From Argopecten irradians (lineage: Eukaryota > Mollusca > Bivalvia > Pectinida > Pectinidae), in contig NC_091137.1 of assembly GCF_041381155.1 (NCBI RefSeq), positions 12,147,765 through 12,211,764 of the forward strand: a stretch of 64,000 nt of DNA. The letters run 5' to 3'. Both the position numbers and the translations under genes were made by a program. This document shows, in pieces, positions 24,001 through 34,515 of the stretch. Below the pieces are notes generated by a model. The model ran no database searches, was not told where the DNA came from, and was given only the letters and a program-made list of their open reading frames with translations. Position 1 is the stretch's first letter. Every line of letters starts with the position of its first letter.

Positions 24001-27000
24001 CTTGTCCTAGAGTTCTGCATGGATTGTAACCAAAATTAGCCACAAACATCCTTGGAGGAGGGGGAACAGAACTTGTATAAATTTTGGCTCTGACCCCCTG
24101 TGGGCAGGAGCTCGAGGGGCGGGGCCCAATAGGGGAAATAGAGGTAAATCCTTTAAATCGCTACTAGTCATAGAGTTCTACATGAATTGTAACCAAATTT
24201 GGCCACAAACATCCTTGGGGGAAGGGGAACAGAACTTGTATAAATTTTGGCTCTGATCCCCCGGGGGCAGGAGGGGCGGGGCCCAATAGGGGAAATAGAG
24301 GTAAATCCTTTAAATCGCTACTAGTCATAGAGTTCTGCACGTATTGTTACCAAATTTGGCCACAAACACCCTGGGTGGAAGGGGAACAGAACTTGTATAA
24401 ATTTTTGCTCTGACACCCTGGGGGCAGGAGAGGTGGAGCCCAATAGGGGAAATAGAGGTAAATCCTATAAATCGCTACTTGTCCTAGAGTTTTGCTTGGA
24501 TTGTGACCAAATTTGGCCATAAACATCCTTGGGGGAAGGAGAACAGAACATTGGCTCTGACCCCCTGGGGGCAGGAGGGGTGGGGCCCAATAGGGGACTC
24601 AGAGGTTAATATTAAAATTCCTTCAGAAAAGAAACAATGAACCTGTATTCAGAACATTACTTGGCATTACAAACCAGGTGAGCGATACAGGCCCTCTGGG
24701 CCTCTTGTCCTGGTTTTTTTCATACAAATAAGTCTCCACAATCAAACTTACTTCAGCTTTGATATCTCCATTGGCCGGGGATCTGAATGACTATGTCCTT
24801 GTTTTCTAATTGCTTTTACCATTAGTGTTATGTGATGGAAATATTTTGAGAATTGTTCAACATATTCCTGAAACATTAGTATTTGATTTTATTTCCAATT
24901 TTCCAGGTTGCTATACCTGATGTCAAAGATTCTGGAGAAGGAGCAGATATCTTTATTTTCGTCCTGCCACATCAGTTTGTTAGGGGTGTGTGTGACAAAT
25001 TGAAAGGAAGTGTGAAAAAAGATGCCATCGCTGTCTCTCTCATCAAGGTCAATATCTTAAAGTTCAAGGTTATTTCATCTGAAAGGTCATGAAGAACTAA
25101 AGCCATTTTGTATGTAATTAGTCTGTTGCTTAATGTGCAGATAATTTAATTCTGTTTAAATAAAGCAAAGCTTCAATTTAATGATGGATCAATTAAGACA
25201 TGAATATAATTGTAGGTATATCTATAAAGTTGAAACCTGCATAATGTGAATATCTATTATAGAAAAATGACTATATACTTCATTGATGAATTGACAGAAA
25301 TTTCCAAACCTTAGCATGATATACTGTATTTATAGAAAATATCACACATTGGTTTTGAAAGTTCTTGATGACACTATCAATACAGATTCTTTCAGCCAGT
25401 TTTGTTATCACCTATCTACGATATGTTTCAGGGTTTTGATGTGAAAGAAGGAGGCGGTATTTTGTTAATATCGTCAGTCATCAGAGAGATGCTCAATATA
25501 CCATGTGCTGCTTTAATGGGTGCTAACATAGCAAATGAAGTAGCAAAGGAAAACTACTGTGAGGCAACAATAGGTAGGTATCCCAATAGAAAATATGTTT
25601 TAGGGATTATCTATGTCTTCATTCTTTTTTACCTTCTTCTGGTATAATCTAAGATAAGCATGACATGATGCTTTTCACAGTAATTACTTTAACATCATTG
25701 AATAGATCATTAGATTGAGCAGAAATTAGTATGGAATTTAAGTACCCCTCTTCTGATCACTTCTTGTATAAAGACATAACTTGAATTTATAAACAGTTTT
25801 GTTAACATTGGTTCAAGTTTTTTTCATGTCTTACCTTTGTTGATTGTATGATGTGTTATGAAGGTTGCAGTCACCCGGAGTACGGCACAATCCTTAAGGA
25901 TATGTTCCAGGCAGACTACTTCAGAATTGTTGTCTGTGATGATGAAACCACAGTAGAAGTGTGTGGGGCCCTTAAGGTAAACATAGTGTTAAAAATACAA
26001 TTGTTTAACTTTTATATTACTCTCTGTTATTTAGTCAGCCATAGTAGTAAATAATGACTCTATCTACTCTTGATTAAACATGTAATTATTGTAAGAATGT
26101 TTCTGTGTAATATTGCTGCTATACATGAGTGAAAGTAAAAGCATCTTCCATATTTACTACCGGGTTAATAAATATTTTTTTGACAGCAGTAAAGCTGGTG
26201 AGATTGATGTGAATCCACTGACTAGGTTGAATTTAACATGAAGAAAGATATTGAACTACTCGAGTTAGCAGATTTGATTGAGGTCAAATCTAAAATTAAC
26301 ATAACATCTGTTGTCTCAGAATGCTAAAAAACTCTTTCACTTTTATGAAATGAAACGTCTAGTCATTGCTATTCTATCTTTGCCTTGCAGAATTATCGCT
26401 CTTGCGGGAAGATATCAAACCCATATGTCTTTTTCTTTAATTAAAAATATGATGTTACGATTGTTATGCTCGCAAACGCATCACATCACAATCAATACCT
26501 ACCTGCAGGGCAGATAACTCTTTCTAGGCAAAGATGGAATTGAGGGTTATTTTCTGCATAGAAAATTGAAAAATGCCAGGAGAACAACATTCTTTGTAAT
26601 CTTATTTTGTAGAACATTGTGGCAGTGGGAGCAGGATTTGCTGATGGTCTGGGGTACGGAGACAACACTAAGGCAGCTGTCATCAGACTGGGTCTCATGG
26701 AAATGGTCAAATTCTGTGAAATTTTCTATCCAGGTAACCATAATTATCCAAACATAACTAACCATAATCATCCAAGACATGAAGCACCTGAGGTCCAGTA
26801 AGTCCTGTAAAAGATAGACACTCATTAGGAAGTAAAGTGAAGGAATTATTTGAGTTACATTATGTACATGTATGTGTTCAATAGCTGATCTCTGGCAAAA
26901 AAGAAAAAAGTCCCAAGACAAATTGGTAGTTCAGGGTAACTGTAAGGGAAGGTAAATTTTCTCTATTATTTCATGGCTCTCTCTATGAACAGATTCCAAA

Positions 27001-28333
27001 CAAGCAACGTTCCTAGAAAGCTGTGGTGTTGCTGACCTTGTTACGACTTGTTATGGTGGAAGGAACAGAAGAGTCGCTGAAGCCTTTGCTAAAACTGGAA
27101 AGGTATTGTCAAGTACCATAGATAATGTCAGAAATCATTCAATTTATTAACGACAATATATATTATTATTTCTCACATGTTCTGTCTAACAAGGTGATAC
27201 ATTGACAGAAATGTGTTGAAATTCTCGGCTTAAAGATGCTCCACTGCCGTCAGAGCATAAATTGTTGTTAATTATTTAAACAATAGGTGTTCAATCGTGT
27301 ATATGTATGTCTTATTAACACAGAACATATTTTTTTAATTATTATTATGCCTTGGTGCATGCGCGATCAGTACTTCATTTCATATAGGATATAGTGCCAC
27401 AGAATTTTTTCGGGATGCAATTAATTATTTTTCGTGTTTTTTAACTTGAAGTAAAATTAGAAGCTCTATCTTTTCAATGGTAGTAATGGTGTAAAGTAAG
27501 TAATTGTTGTAACTAAAGAAAAATACTAAATCGTCTGCTCCTGATTTTGATAGTGAAAAAATACCATTTGTCGGCAGTGGAGCATCTTTAAGTCTTGTGA
27601 ACTTTTCATTTTTTGAATAACGAATGAGTTTAATAATCACAATATGTTTTTTACAGAGCATAGAAGAATTGGAAACAGAAATGTTGAATGGTCAAAAATT
27701 ACAGGGCCCACCAACAGCTTATGAAGTGAACTATATGCTGAAGGCAAAAGACATGGAGCAAAAGTAGGTGGCTTTTAGGTCTGCTATTAAGTTGATGTGG
27801 GATATGTAGGGACATCAATGTAAGGTAGAATACAACAGTGTCAAGCACAGCATTGATTCTAAAAAACTGAAACAGATAAGTCTTCTTAGCTTACTAAAAT
27901 GAATGACCTTGTCCTTCATTTACGGTCACAGGGGTCAAAAAAGCTAAAATCTTTAAAGATCTTCTTGTCTTTAACCGAGAGGCCTAGAAACCTTTACTTA
28001 TATTATCTGGATCATACATAGAAATTCATGTTGACTCTCTTATGTCTTTAAGTATGCACCATTATTACCAGATAGCAGGAGAGCGATTCAGGCCCATTGG
28101 GCCCATGTTTTGTGAATACATTTTGTTATCTTCTGTTGATTGAAATATATATATTTATGATTTTGTTTTTAACTTAATATCTTAAAATGTATTTATGTTC
28201 ACAAAGGGATTTAGTAGCGTGTTGTTTTCCTTTCAGATTTCCCTTATTCACGGCCATTCACAATATCTGCAAAGGTAACCTAGACGTCAAGAAATTTATG
28301 GATTGTCTGAAGAACCATCCAGAACACATGTAA
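18088..28333 (+). CDS. GPD1: Glycerol-3-phosphate dehydrogenase [NAD+], cytosolic
   Basis: Interconverts dihydroxyacetone phosphate + NADH and sn-glycerol 3-phosphate + NAD+, feeding lipid synthesis and the glycerol-phosphate shuttle. Exons: 18088-18134, 23012-23192, 24907-25047, 25432-25573, 25864-25976, 26613-26733, 26993-27102, 27657-27763, 28237-28333. All junctions are GT/AG and phases agree, giving 352 aa, the usual family length. The N-terminal Rossmann motif is [13 protein letters not shown]. Family signatures follow: [28 protein letters not shown], the catalytic-lysine region [20 protein letters not shown] then [35 protein letters not shown], and the C-terminal NHPEHM. There is no mitochondrial leader and no SKL-type peroxisomal tail. 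The start ATG sits in AAAGATGG. Introns hold a LINE, MITEs and a tandem-core element. All visible catalytic and binding regions look intact. Confidence 0.97.
18947..20965 (-). mobile_element. 5'-truncated LINE in GPD1 intron 1, with 18-bp target-site duplication
   Basis: The 18-bp word GTTTTAGAGTAGTTTGTT flanks the insert at 18947-18964 and 20948-20965. The insert (18965-20947) lies on the - strand: its tail appears as a T-run at the left, then about 280 bp of 3' region, then the C-terminal part of a reverse-transcriptase ORF open all the way to the truncated 5' end. Perfect target duplications, a continuous open frame and 5' truncation are classic signs of a fairly recent target-primed insertion. 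Confidence 0.93.
19252..20947 (-). CDS. LINE ORF2 C-terminal fragment (reverse transcriptase to zinc-knuckle)
   Basis: Open from the truncation point at 20947 to a stop at 19252, about 565 codons. It enters the RT domain just before the catalytic box QYADDTSL (near 20865), continues through the thumb ([42 protein letters not shown]) and reaches a zf-RVT-type motif, [19 protein letters not shown], near the C-terminus. The arrangement is that of an L1/Tx1-type or similar non-LTR retrotransposon; the clade cannot be fixed without a tree. The endonuclease domain and the N-terminal half of the RT are absent because of 5' truncation. It is not a GPD1 exon. Confidence 0.9.
20966..22409 (+). other. 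GPD1 intron 1, no feature
   Basis: AT-rich intron sequence. No open frame of note, and no repeat family was recognised apart from short AT-rich runs. Confidence 0.4.
22410..22634. mobile_element. 225-bp MITE with perfect 17-bp terminal inverted repeats
   Basis: AATATGTCTGTTTAGGG at 22410-22426 is matched exactly in reverse complement at 22618-22634. Subterminal words are also inverted or repeated (ACCGACCGACCCTAATTTTT and CCTACCGACCCTATTTTTTT). No coding capacity. In GPD1 intron 1. Confidence 0.85.
23531..24712 (+). mobile_element. Tandem-core element E, about 158-bp units
   Basis: Starts near CCCCCCGCCCAACGAAG, followed by a (CCGT)n stretch at 23577-23610. About six units with AAATCGCTACTAGTC, GTTCTGCATGGATTGT, CATCCTTGGGGGA, GAACAGAACTTGTATAAA and GGGGCGGGGCCCAATAGGGG blocks follow, then GGTGAGCGATACAGGCCCTC and TGGGCCTCTTG. 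One unit carries an internal partial duplication (about 23785-23850). It lies in GPD1 intron 2. Element 37475-39075 is the same family in the opposite orientation. Confidence 0.85.
26400..26520 (-). repeat. Short dispersed repeat, GPD1 intron 5
   Basis: On the - strand it reads AGAGTTATCTGCCCTGCAGG, then ATTGATTG, GTTTGCGAGCATAACAATCG and TAACATCAT. The same words occur in order at about 56709-56800 (+), and the ...GTGAGCATAACATCATATTTTTCAG part also at about 5608-5640 (+). A dispersed, probably non-coding mobile repeat of unknown class. Confidence 0.5.
27234..27587. mobile_element. TTAA-flanked MITE, copy 1 (GPD1 intron 7)
   Basis: Ends are AGATGCTCCACTGCCG and its reverse complement CGGCAGTGGAGCATCT, with TTAA directly outside both (27230-27233, 27588-27591). 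The interior shares long blocks with copies at 35527-35880 and 61231-61586, including ATAGGATATAGTGCCACAGA and TTTCAATGGTAGTAATGG. A TTAA target is typical of piggyBac and Kolobok superfamilies; no transposase is encoded. Confidence 0.85.
27890..28112 (+). mobile_element. Remnant of a tandem-core element (C-like)
   Basis: A single decayed core unit (AATGACCTTGTCCTTCATTT, ACGGTCACAGGGGTCAAA) is followed by GGAGAGCGATTCAGGCCCAT and TGGGCCCATG, a decayed terminal hairpin. It lies in the last GPD1 intron. Confidence 0.65.
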
Positions 28334-29322
28334 AAACCACCCAGAGACTTTTTACTTCATTGGCTGTGAGGATATTTCACAGCCTTATGAACAGAACACT
28401 TAGCATTATTCATTTCTTCATTTTTTTACCATTTTATTTGAGCTGCGTTAACAAATCATTATTTATCGACGCAAACATATCTTTCTTTTGTTTTCAGTCA
28501 GTTATATAATTATACACATGTAATTTGTTTTACTTTGTTATCAAATCTATTCTGCTCAAAACCTGTTTGGTTTAAATTGGCTTTAATCAACTTAGTTTCA
28601 TTTCACTGTGTCTTGTGAAATTTTACATTTACACATACACACTAGTTTTATGATATTCGGTTATGTTATCATTATCCATGTGCTTTTGACAGAAAACTAC
28701 TTTGTATAGAATCAAATTTTGGGAATCATTTTGATATCTTAAATGAGGTTACCTCTCTTCCCATTCATGATACCATTACTATTGATTTTAACTCATTTGT
28801 TTTCCATTAAATTCTAGAATGCCATACTGCAGAAGAAATGATACAAGGAATGTTTTTTGTTAATACTCCCCATTCATTACACAGAATCATTAGTTATTTA
28901 TCATATAAAGATGTAAGTTGTAATTATACATTGTAACCATTCATCAGTATATATATTTTTTTTAATTTTTTGTTGTCAAATGAAAGCATTATAAGTTGTT
29001 TTTTTATTCTGAGAATAATAAAACCTAGAATTAATATATATCTGTGTTGTTCTTTTAGGACCTTTGTTATGATTCTTTTCTGGAAATGCTGAAAATCTTC
29101 GACCGAATAAAATTGATTCTGACAGCGTACAATACTTGATTTGTATTTGTATGTATAGCATCTAAAATCTTAATTGTATGGCTATACGACCATTTGTTAT
29201 CAAAAGTTCAATAATGTGACGTACCACCTATGTTTTAGTGATATATAACCATGTTATTTAATATACTTTCATAAAATTTAGTCACAAATGTAAAGTTCAA
29301 TTATCAAATATTATAAAGTACA
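28334..29322 (+). other. GPD1 3' UTR (probable)
   Basis: AT-rich sequence after the GPD1 stop, with no coding signal. AATAAA at 29017-29022 would give a 3' UTR of about 0.7 kb; AATAAAATAAAG near 30107 would give about 1.8 kb. Confidence 0.45.
29017..29022 (+). terminator. Candidate GPD1 poly(A) signal
   Basis: AATAAA in GAGAATAATAAAACC, about 0.69 kb after the GPD1 stop. A second candidate lies near 30107-30116. Which is used needs 3'-end data. Confidence 0.4.
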
Positions 29323-29525
29323 TACCATATTCGACCCAATAAGCGCCCATGTCCCTATAAGCGCCCCTCCCCTTTTTTGAGGGCTCGATTTCAAATGCCC
29401 AGGCATAAATAAAGACCAAAACTACACAAAACTGTATAGATATGCACTAATTTCGTCTGATTAGCACCTTTTCATTTTTTTCAATTTTTTAAACGCCCTG
29501 GGCGCTTATTGGGTCGAATACGGTA
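29323..29525. mobile_element. 203-bp MITE with about 26-bp terminal repeats
   Basis: The left end TACCATATTCGACCCAATAA-GCGCCC is answered at the right by the reverse complement of TACCGTATTCGACCCAATAA-GCGCCC: one difference in 26. The interior includes CATAAATAAAGACCAAAACT. A truncated sibling sits at 42000-42127, in the same orientation. Confidence 0.85.
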
Positions 29526-30116
29526 CCTGTGATATTTATGAGAATACAGGCAAAATATTTCAATCTTGTTTTTTTCTACACAGGCCAGTCAACATCTTTC
29601 TTGGATGGTATGAACCAAGATATGGCATGAATCGCCATCAAATTGTACTAATATATATGACTCCAAAGGGAAACAGCAATATGCTTTGACACAATCAATA
29701 CAATATTTTTTTATTTAGGAAAGAACTGTTAGCACTGAACTCAGGGACACAACAGATATAGAAAGATGTGGTTATTTTATTGTAAAAGTTTTAGTACGTC
29801 TAATTTTTGTTGTAACTTTATTTTGCTTTCATGTCTACTTACTTTTTTTTTATGGCAATTAATTTTCATGATTTATTTAGACATATGGTTCTACAACACC
29901 AACGCTCGACACTTTTTTGTGGCAATTAATTTTCGCGATTTCTGTTTGCTTGTGAAATCTGCAAAACTTAATTACAAGCAAAAACAGTACTTGGTTGTAG
30001 TTAAAAGTCAACTATTAGGTGATAACACCCTGCTGCTGTACATCAATATACTGTATGTATATAATCACCTCATATTAGTTTGCATGTATATTGTCTCTAC
30101 TATGCAATAAAATAAA

Positions 30117-30430
30117 GACATGGTAGGTTGTGTAGCATTTAGTGATGTTCAACAAACCCGGGACTCCATCCATCTGGCATGTTCTATCCTTATATTTTTA
30201 TTTGCCCATATCAAAGGGCAATAACTACAATGTACATCATTGTGCAGCCAGTGTAAACATGGTATGTATGTGTGCTGAGGGAATACAATGTGTGTAATTT
30301 AAATGCTGTCATATAAAGTGATATAGATAAAGGTATTTATAATAGTATAAAGCCTGTGTTGTAGTTTGTTATCTGTGTGAGGAACAAATAACCTATAGAC
30401 AGTCACTGTACCGTGGAAGTTTGTTTATAA
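30117..30430. other. Intergenic between GPD1 and UBE2Z
   Basis: No gene recognised; simple AT-rich sequence between the later GPD1 poly(A) candidate and a MITE. Confidence 0.35.
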
Positions 30431-30720
30431 CATCCCCGATACTACAGGGATTACTATCATTGATGTTATATCTACCTTGGACTGATGAACATGTATAGTA
30501 GAGTAGAATCGAACTGACCAAGCAGAGGCCTTCCTTTGAAGATTACAGAAAAAGCAATGCCCAGTTCCAAAAAACAGTATACCAGTGTACCATTACGCAA
30601 TTCCTTTGATATACATCAACGGATCAAATTAACGGTGTTCTGTTGCCTCCAGTTTTACTAAGAGATAGTCCTAGGTTAGATATAACATCAGTGATAGTAA
30701 CCCCTGGAGTATCAATGATG
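30431..30720. mobile_element. Middle-aged copy of the 9-bp-TSD MITE family
   Basis: The left end CATCCCCGATACTACAGGG and right end CCCCTGGAGTATCAATGATG match the termini of the 43439-43755 copy with several changes. The interior shares TTTCCTTTGAAGA-type, TACATCAA and CTGTTGCCTCCAGTTTTACT-AAGAGATAGTCC blocks. No exact target duplication is visible (GTTTATAAC at the left versus GTTGTAAC at the right), consistent with age. Confidence 0.75.
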
Positions 30721-32826
30721 GTTGTAACTATGTAAGACCTTCCTGTTTTAGAGGCTTGGTTGTATTATAGTACATATACAGTATATAACTTGTCTAAACC
30801 AGATGTCATCAGATCAACATATTTGGGCAGTATAGATAGGCTTACAGATTATCAAGGCTTTACTGTAATTACCATATATAACTAGGAAGGAAAATGCCAT
30901 AAAAAATTATAGAAGATGAAAAACCTATAAATATTTAATGTTTTCTCTCATGAATGGCCACTATGAAACATGTATGCATTACAAAACATCACAAATTGAA
31001 TTGATTTATCTATTGTGGGCATGCTATGAATTTCTATGAGATTTATTCCTATCAAACACAATATTTTTAATGTGATTCTGTTGACCATATTTTATCCTCC
31101 AGTAACATCGTAGATTGGTTGTAACTGCTCATACAAAGGAAATCTCACAAGTAAGATTATGTCATATTTTATTTCAAAATAGGTATACTATATCAATAAT
31201 AAACATGAGGTGCAAAGTAAAATTCATCAAAATAGCCATTCTATTAGCATGTATTTCACATACCGGTATGCCTATAATGTAACCACATTATCCAACTGCA
31301 GTTTTTCTGTCTTATTGGTATATTTCATTGAAAGATGGATCGAAACTGTTGAAAATAAAAACCTAGGCTTGGCACTAATCTTCAGAATATGACAATTATC
31401 ACTAAAATTTAGTTTGATGATTTATTATTTTTACTATGATTTCGAATCCAAGTTTCAAACTAGGGGCAGATAATCTATAATTCAGCTGAGAACGTGTCTC
31501 AATTGTTCTTGTTGCAAACTTTTAGATCACAGTATTTAGTTAAAATTTAAATTAGGACCAAATTGGAGTTTCTAAACAAGTTTTACAATATTTCAGCAGT
31601 TACAAACAGCAGAAATTATTAACACTACAATTTGCACATAAGTTATTCATAAGTACCGCGATAATTTGATACTTAAATGATTTACATCTATAGATACGCA
31701 TGTGTATTCAAAATCAAAATGACATATTTAAGTTATATGAATCTTTACCGGCCCTTCATAAGTTCATAGATATAGAGGTAACATTTCTTTAGACTCCACC
31801 TGAGAGTCATGGGAAACTAGTCCAATGAAATGCTGAAAATCCTTTCTACCACAATGCTTTTTTATGTCATGAGGAACCCATACATTCTCCAGGTATAAGA
31901 ATTCTATGAGCAGGAAAGGAAAGGTGTAAAGAGCTACAACAAACATGTATTCCAGCATTGATCAATGTTTTTGCTGAACATTCTTTATAAAGAAATAAAA
32001 CAGATGTGCAAATTTCAATCTGTTCAATATCAATTTTGCACTATAATCTTATTGTACCAAAAATGTATTCAATATACAACATATTGGTTGGCAACATATA
32101 TTTTCATCTTATTCCCCTGCCATCATATTTGTAGAGGAGATGAGGGATATAGTGTCACCAAGATCAATATATATATATATACATATATATACAATAAATA
32201 ATAAAAAAAAAAAAAAAAAAAATCCAGAATAGTTTGCTTACTTGAAGCATGTTGTACTCCAGATTGAAACATGAATGCACCAATTTCCTTTTCGAAAGCA
32301 TGGTAGTATTAGCCAAATCAAAGTCTTGAACAACATAGAGCAGATCTGATAACCTCATGTACTATATCTGCACCCTATCATTAACGAATATAAACTTAAC
32401 AAACAAAGTGAACAGTCTGGGTTCTACAACCATTGTGTGGCAAGGGGAAAATACCTAAACAATCTTTAGGTAATACCTGGTATTCACACCAACAAGTACA
32501 TGTTATATTGTGAAGTTTATATTACATGTCATTATGAAGATGGGTAGGACTGCAACAATTCACTGTTGCTCTGATACGTAGGCTGTATTACGTAAAAGAA
32601 AGTATAAAACCTGATGAACCTGCAGATTTCAATGAAGGCCTCGGAAGTCTTTGTCAAGGCTTGTCAGCAAACAAAATGATATCACAGAGTATGTCTGACA
32701 TATATCCATCATATACAGACATCTATGGTTGAATCTGACCGACGATACAAGTGAAAACGACCACAGTTTTATGATACACGCCTGTTACTGATAGCATTTA
32801 CGATTCTCCACCAGACATTCCTTATA
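30721..32826. other. Intergenic, simple repeats only
   Basis: No gene seen. At 32166-32195 there is a TATATA microsatellite, followed by an A-run at 32203-32222. The short open frames here are AT-driven. Confidence 0.4.
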
Positions 32827-34007
32827 CAGTAAAACCCCTCTAACTCGAACCCGGATTCCTCGAATACCCCCTATTCGTCGAACTGGTCGTACAGTCCCGA
32901 CCGTGTCCCTATATAATCTATGTAACAAAACCCCGGATAGCTCGAACAGCTATTCGTCGAATACCCCTCATTCCTCGAACAGAAATGTGTCCCCGTTTCA
33001 TCAAATACATAGTATTTACCCATGTATTCGTCGAACAGGTGTTCGGCCCTTGAGATTTTTTTACCTGTGTCACACCTGACTGCACCGACCAACATTGATA
33101 ATTGCTCACGATCTTGTGTTTATATAGCTATAGGTGGCGTTAAGGGATTAACAGTGTCATTATTACCTACCTACACGATCGCAAGTCGTTGTTTGATGCT
33201 AACTTTATTTGAACATTTCAGAAAAGGCATTAAATTATTGATGTTTCTCTCATAATAATCTTCGCTGTAAATACGAAAATTCAGAAGTTGTTGTTAATAA
33301 AAAGCACACATTGTGAAATGACAAAATAGGCGAAAAATATTGATGACATCCGCCTAATTAAATAAGTTCATTTTTTAAAATCTTTGTTGTTTTCATTCGA
33401 CAGGCTAACACAATGTTATTTATCAAATGGTGTAAACGATATCAAACGATATGCAAAGTACATTTTATCAGTGTGTTCCGTTTCTTTTCCCATATACCAG
33501 TATTGTTTTTTGTAACTCTACTCGTGAACACATGTAACCTAAAGCTTTTACGAAATAGACATCTATAGATATCGTTTCTTATGTCCGTATTTATGCTGGT
33601 TTATATCTTTATTGTGAGTATGTATTTTGTAAATGTTTGAAATAATTTGTGATGATTACATAATAGAAAATGTATCCTTGTTGACCAATTTGGATTTTCG
33701 GTCGCTTACCTCTGCTGTGAATGACATTGGATTTAGGACTCTCTCAAAGGAATTTTCAAACGCTCAATTTTTGTTATATATATATTTTTTTCAACATGAT
33801 ATTGCTATCAATAAAACACTTGAATAAAGAAATCCAAAATGCTGAAAGGTAGGGTAATTAAAATTTCATTGCCGTGCATTGTTTGTCATAGTTTGAGACC
33901 GGACATTTTGACTGTCGATAGTAACGAACCTCGGATGAGTCGAATACCCCGTATTCCTCGAACTATTGACCTGGTCCCCTGCTGTTCGAGTAATAGGGGT
34001 TTTACTT
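32827..34007. mobile_element. Non-autonomous pogo/Tigger-like element, about 1.18 kb
   Basis: The left terminus CAGTAAAACCCCTCTAACTC-GAAC and right terminus (reverse strand) AAGTAAAACCCCTATTACTC-GAAC form inverted repeats, with TA immediately outside both (32825-32826, 34008-34009). CAGTAnAACC ends and a TA target are typical of pogo/Tigger elements of the Tc1/mariner superfamily. Inside the left end, TTCCTCGAA/TTCGTCGAA words recur (about seven between 32850 and 33035), and more occur near 33935-33990. No DDE transposase or CENP-B-like domain is visible, so it depends on a partner elsewhere. Confidence 0.85.
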
Positions 34008-34009
34008 TA

Positions 34010-34515
34010 TTCTTATATAAATATTGCCCTGTGTTGTTTGTGTACAAGCAACATTTACTAAATTTTCAGAATTAAAGGAACACCATTTTCTACAGTAATA
34101 TTACATATACTTTAACATGAAAGAAATAAAGGGCAGTTAGTTAAATAATGAAACATTGGAACACAAAAATTGCATAGCAAAGGGAAGGAACATCCAATCA
34201 AATCAGACAATTATACAACGTATGGAAATCCTGACCCAATCAAAACCATCACAGAAAGTCAGAATAATATCAAATGGAGTATAATGTACATTGGTTACAC
34301 CATCAAATACAAAATGAAAAGGAATGACACTGATTGGTCATGTCAGGAAGCAGCAGCAAATTGGTCTCCGTGACAACAGTTCATGTGTACATAAACCTCT
34401 TCAGACGAAATGAGAAAGCCATGATCAGTTGTTGGTCCTTGTTCTAAGAAACCTTTTAAGAAACAGTAAAATAGTCTAGAGAGTTATTAAAAAACTTCTC
34501 TAAAAAAAGTCTGTA
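34010..34515 (-). other. Downstream flank/3' UTR of UBE2Z
   Basis: Follows the UBE2Z stop on the - strand. No AATAAA stands out close to the stop; a reverse-strand AATAAA occurs only at 34006-34011, overlapping the end of the pogo-like element. No other gene seen. Confidence 0.35.

Noticed and set aside
33633-33827. Transposase remnant in the pogo-like element
   Set aside because: The frame has no DDE or helix-turn-helix features; the element appears non-coding.
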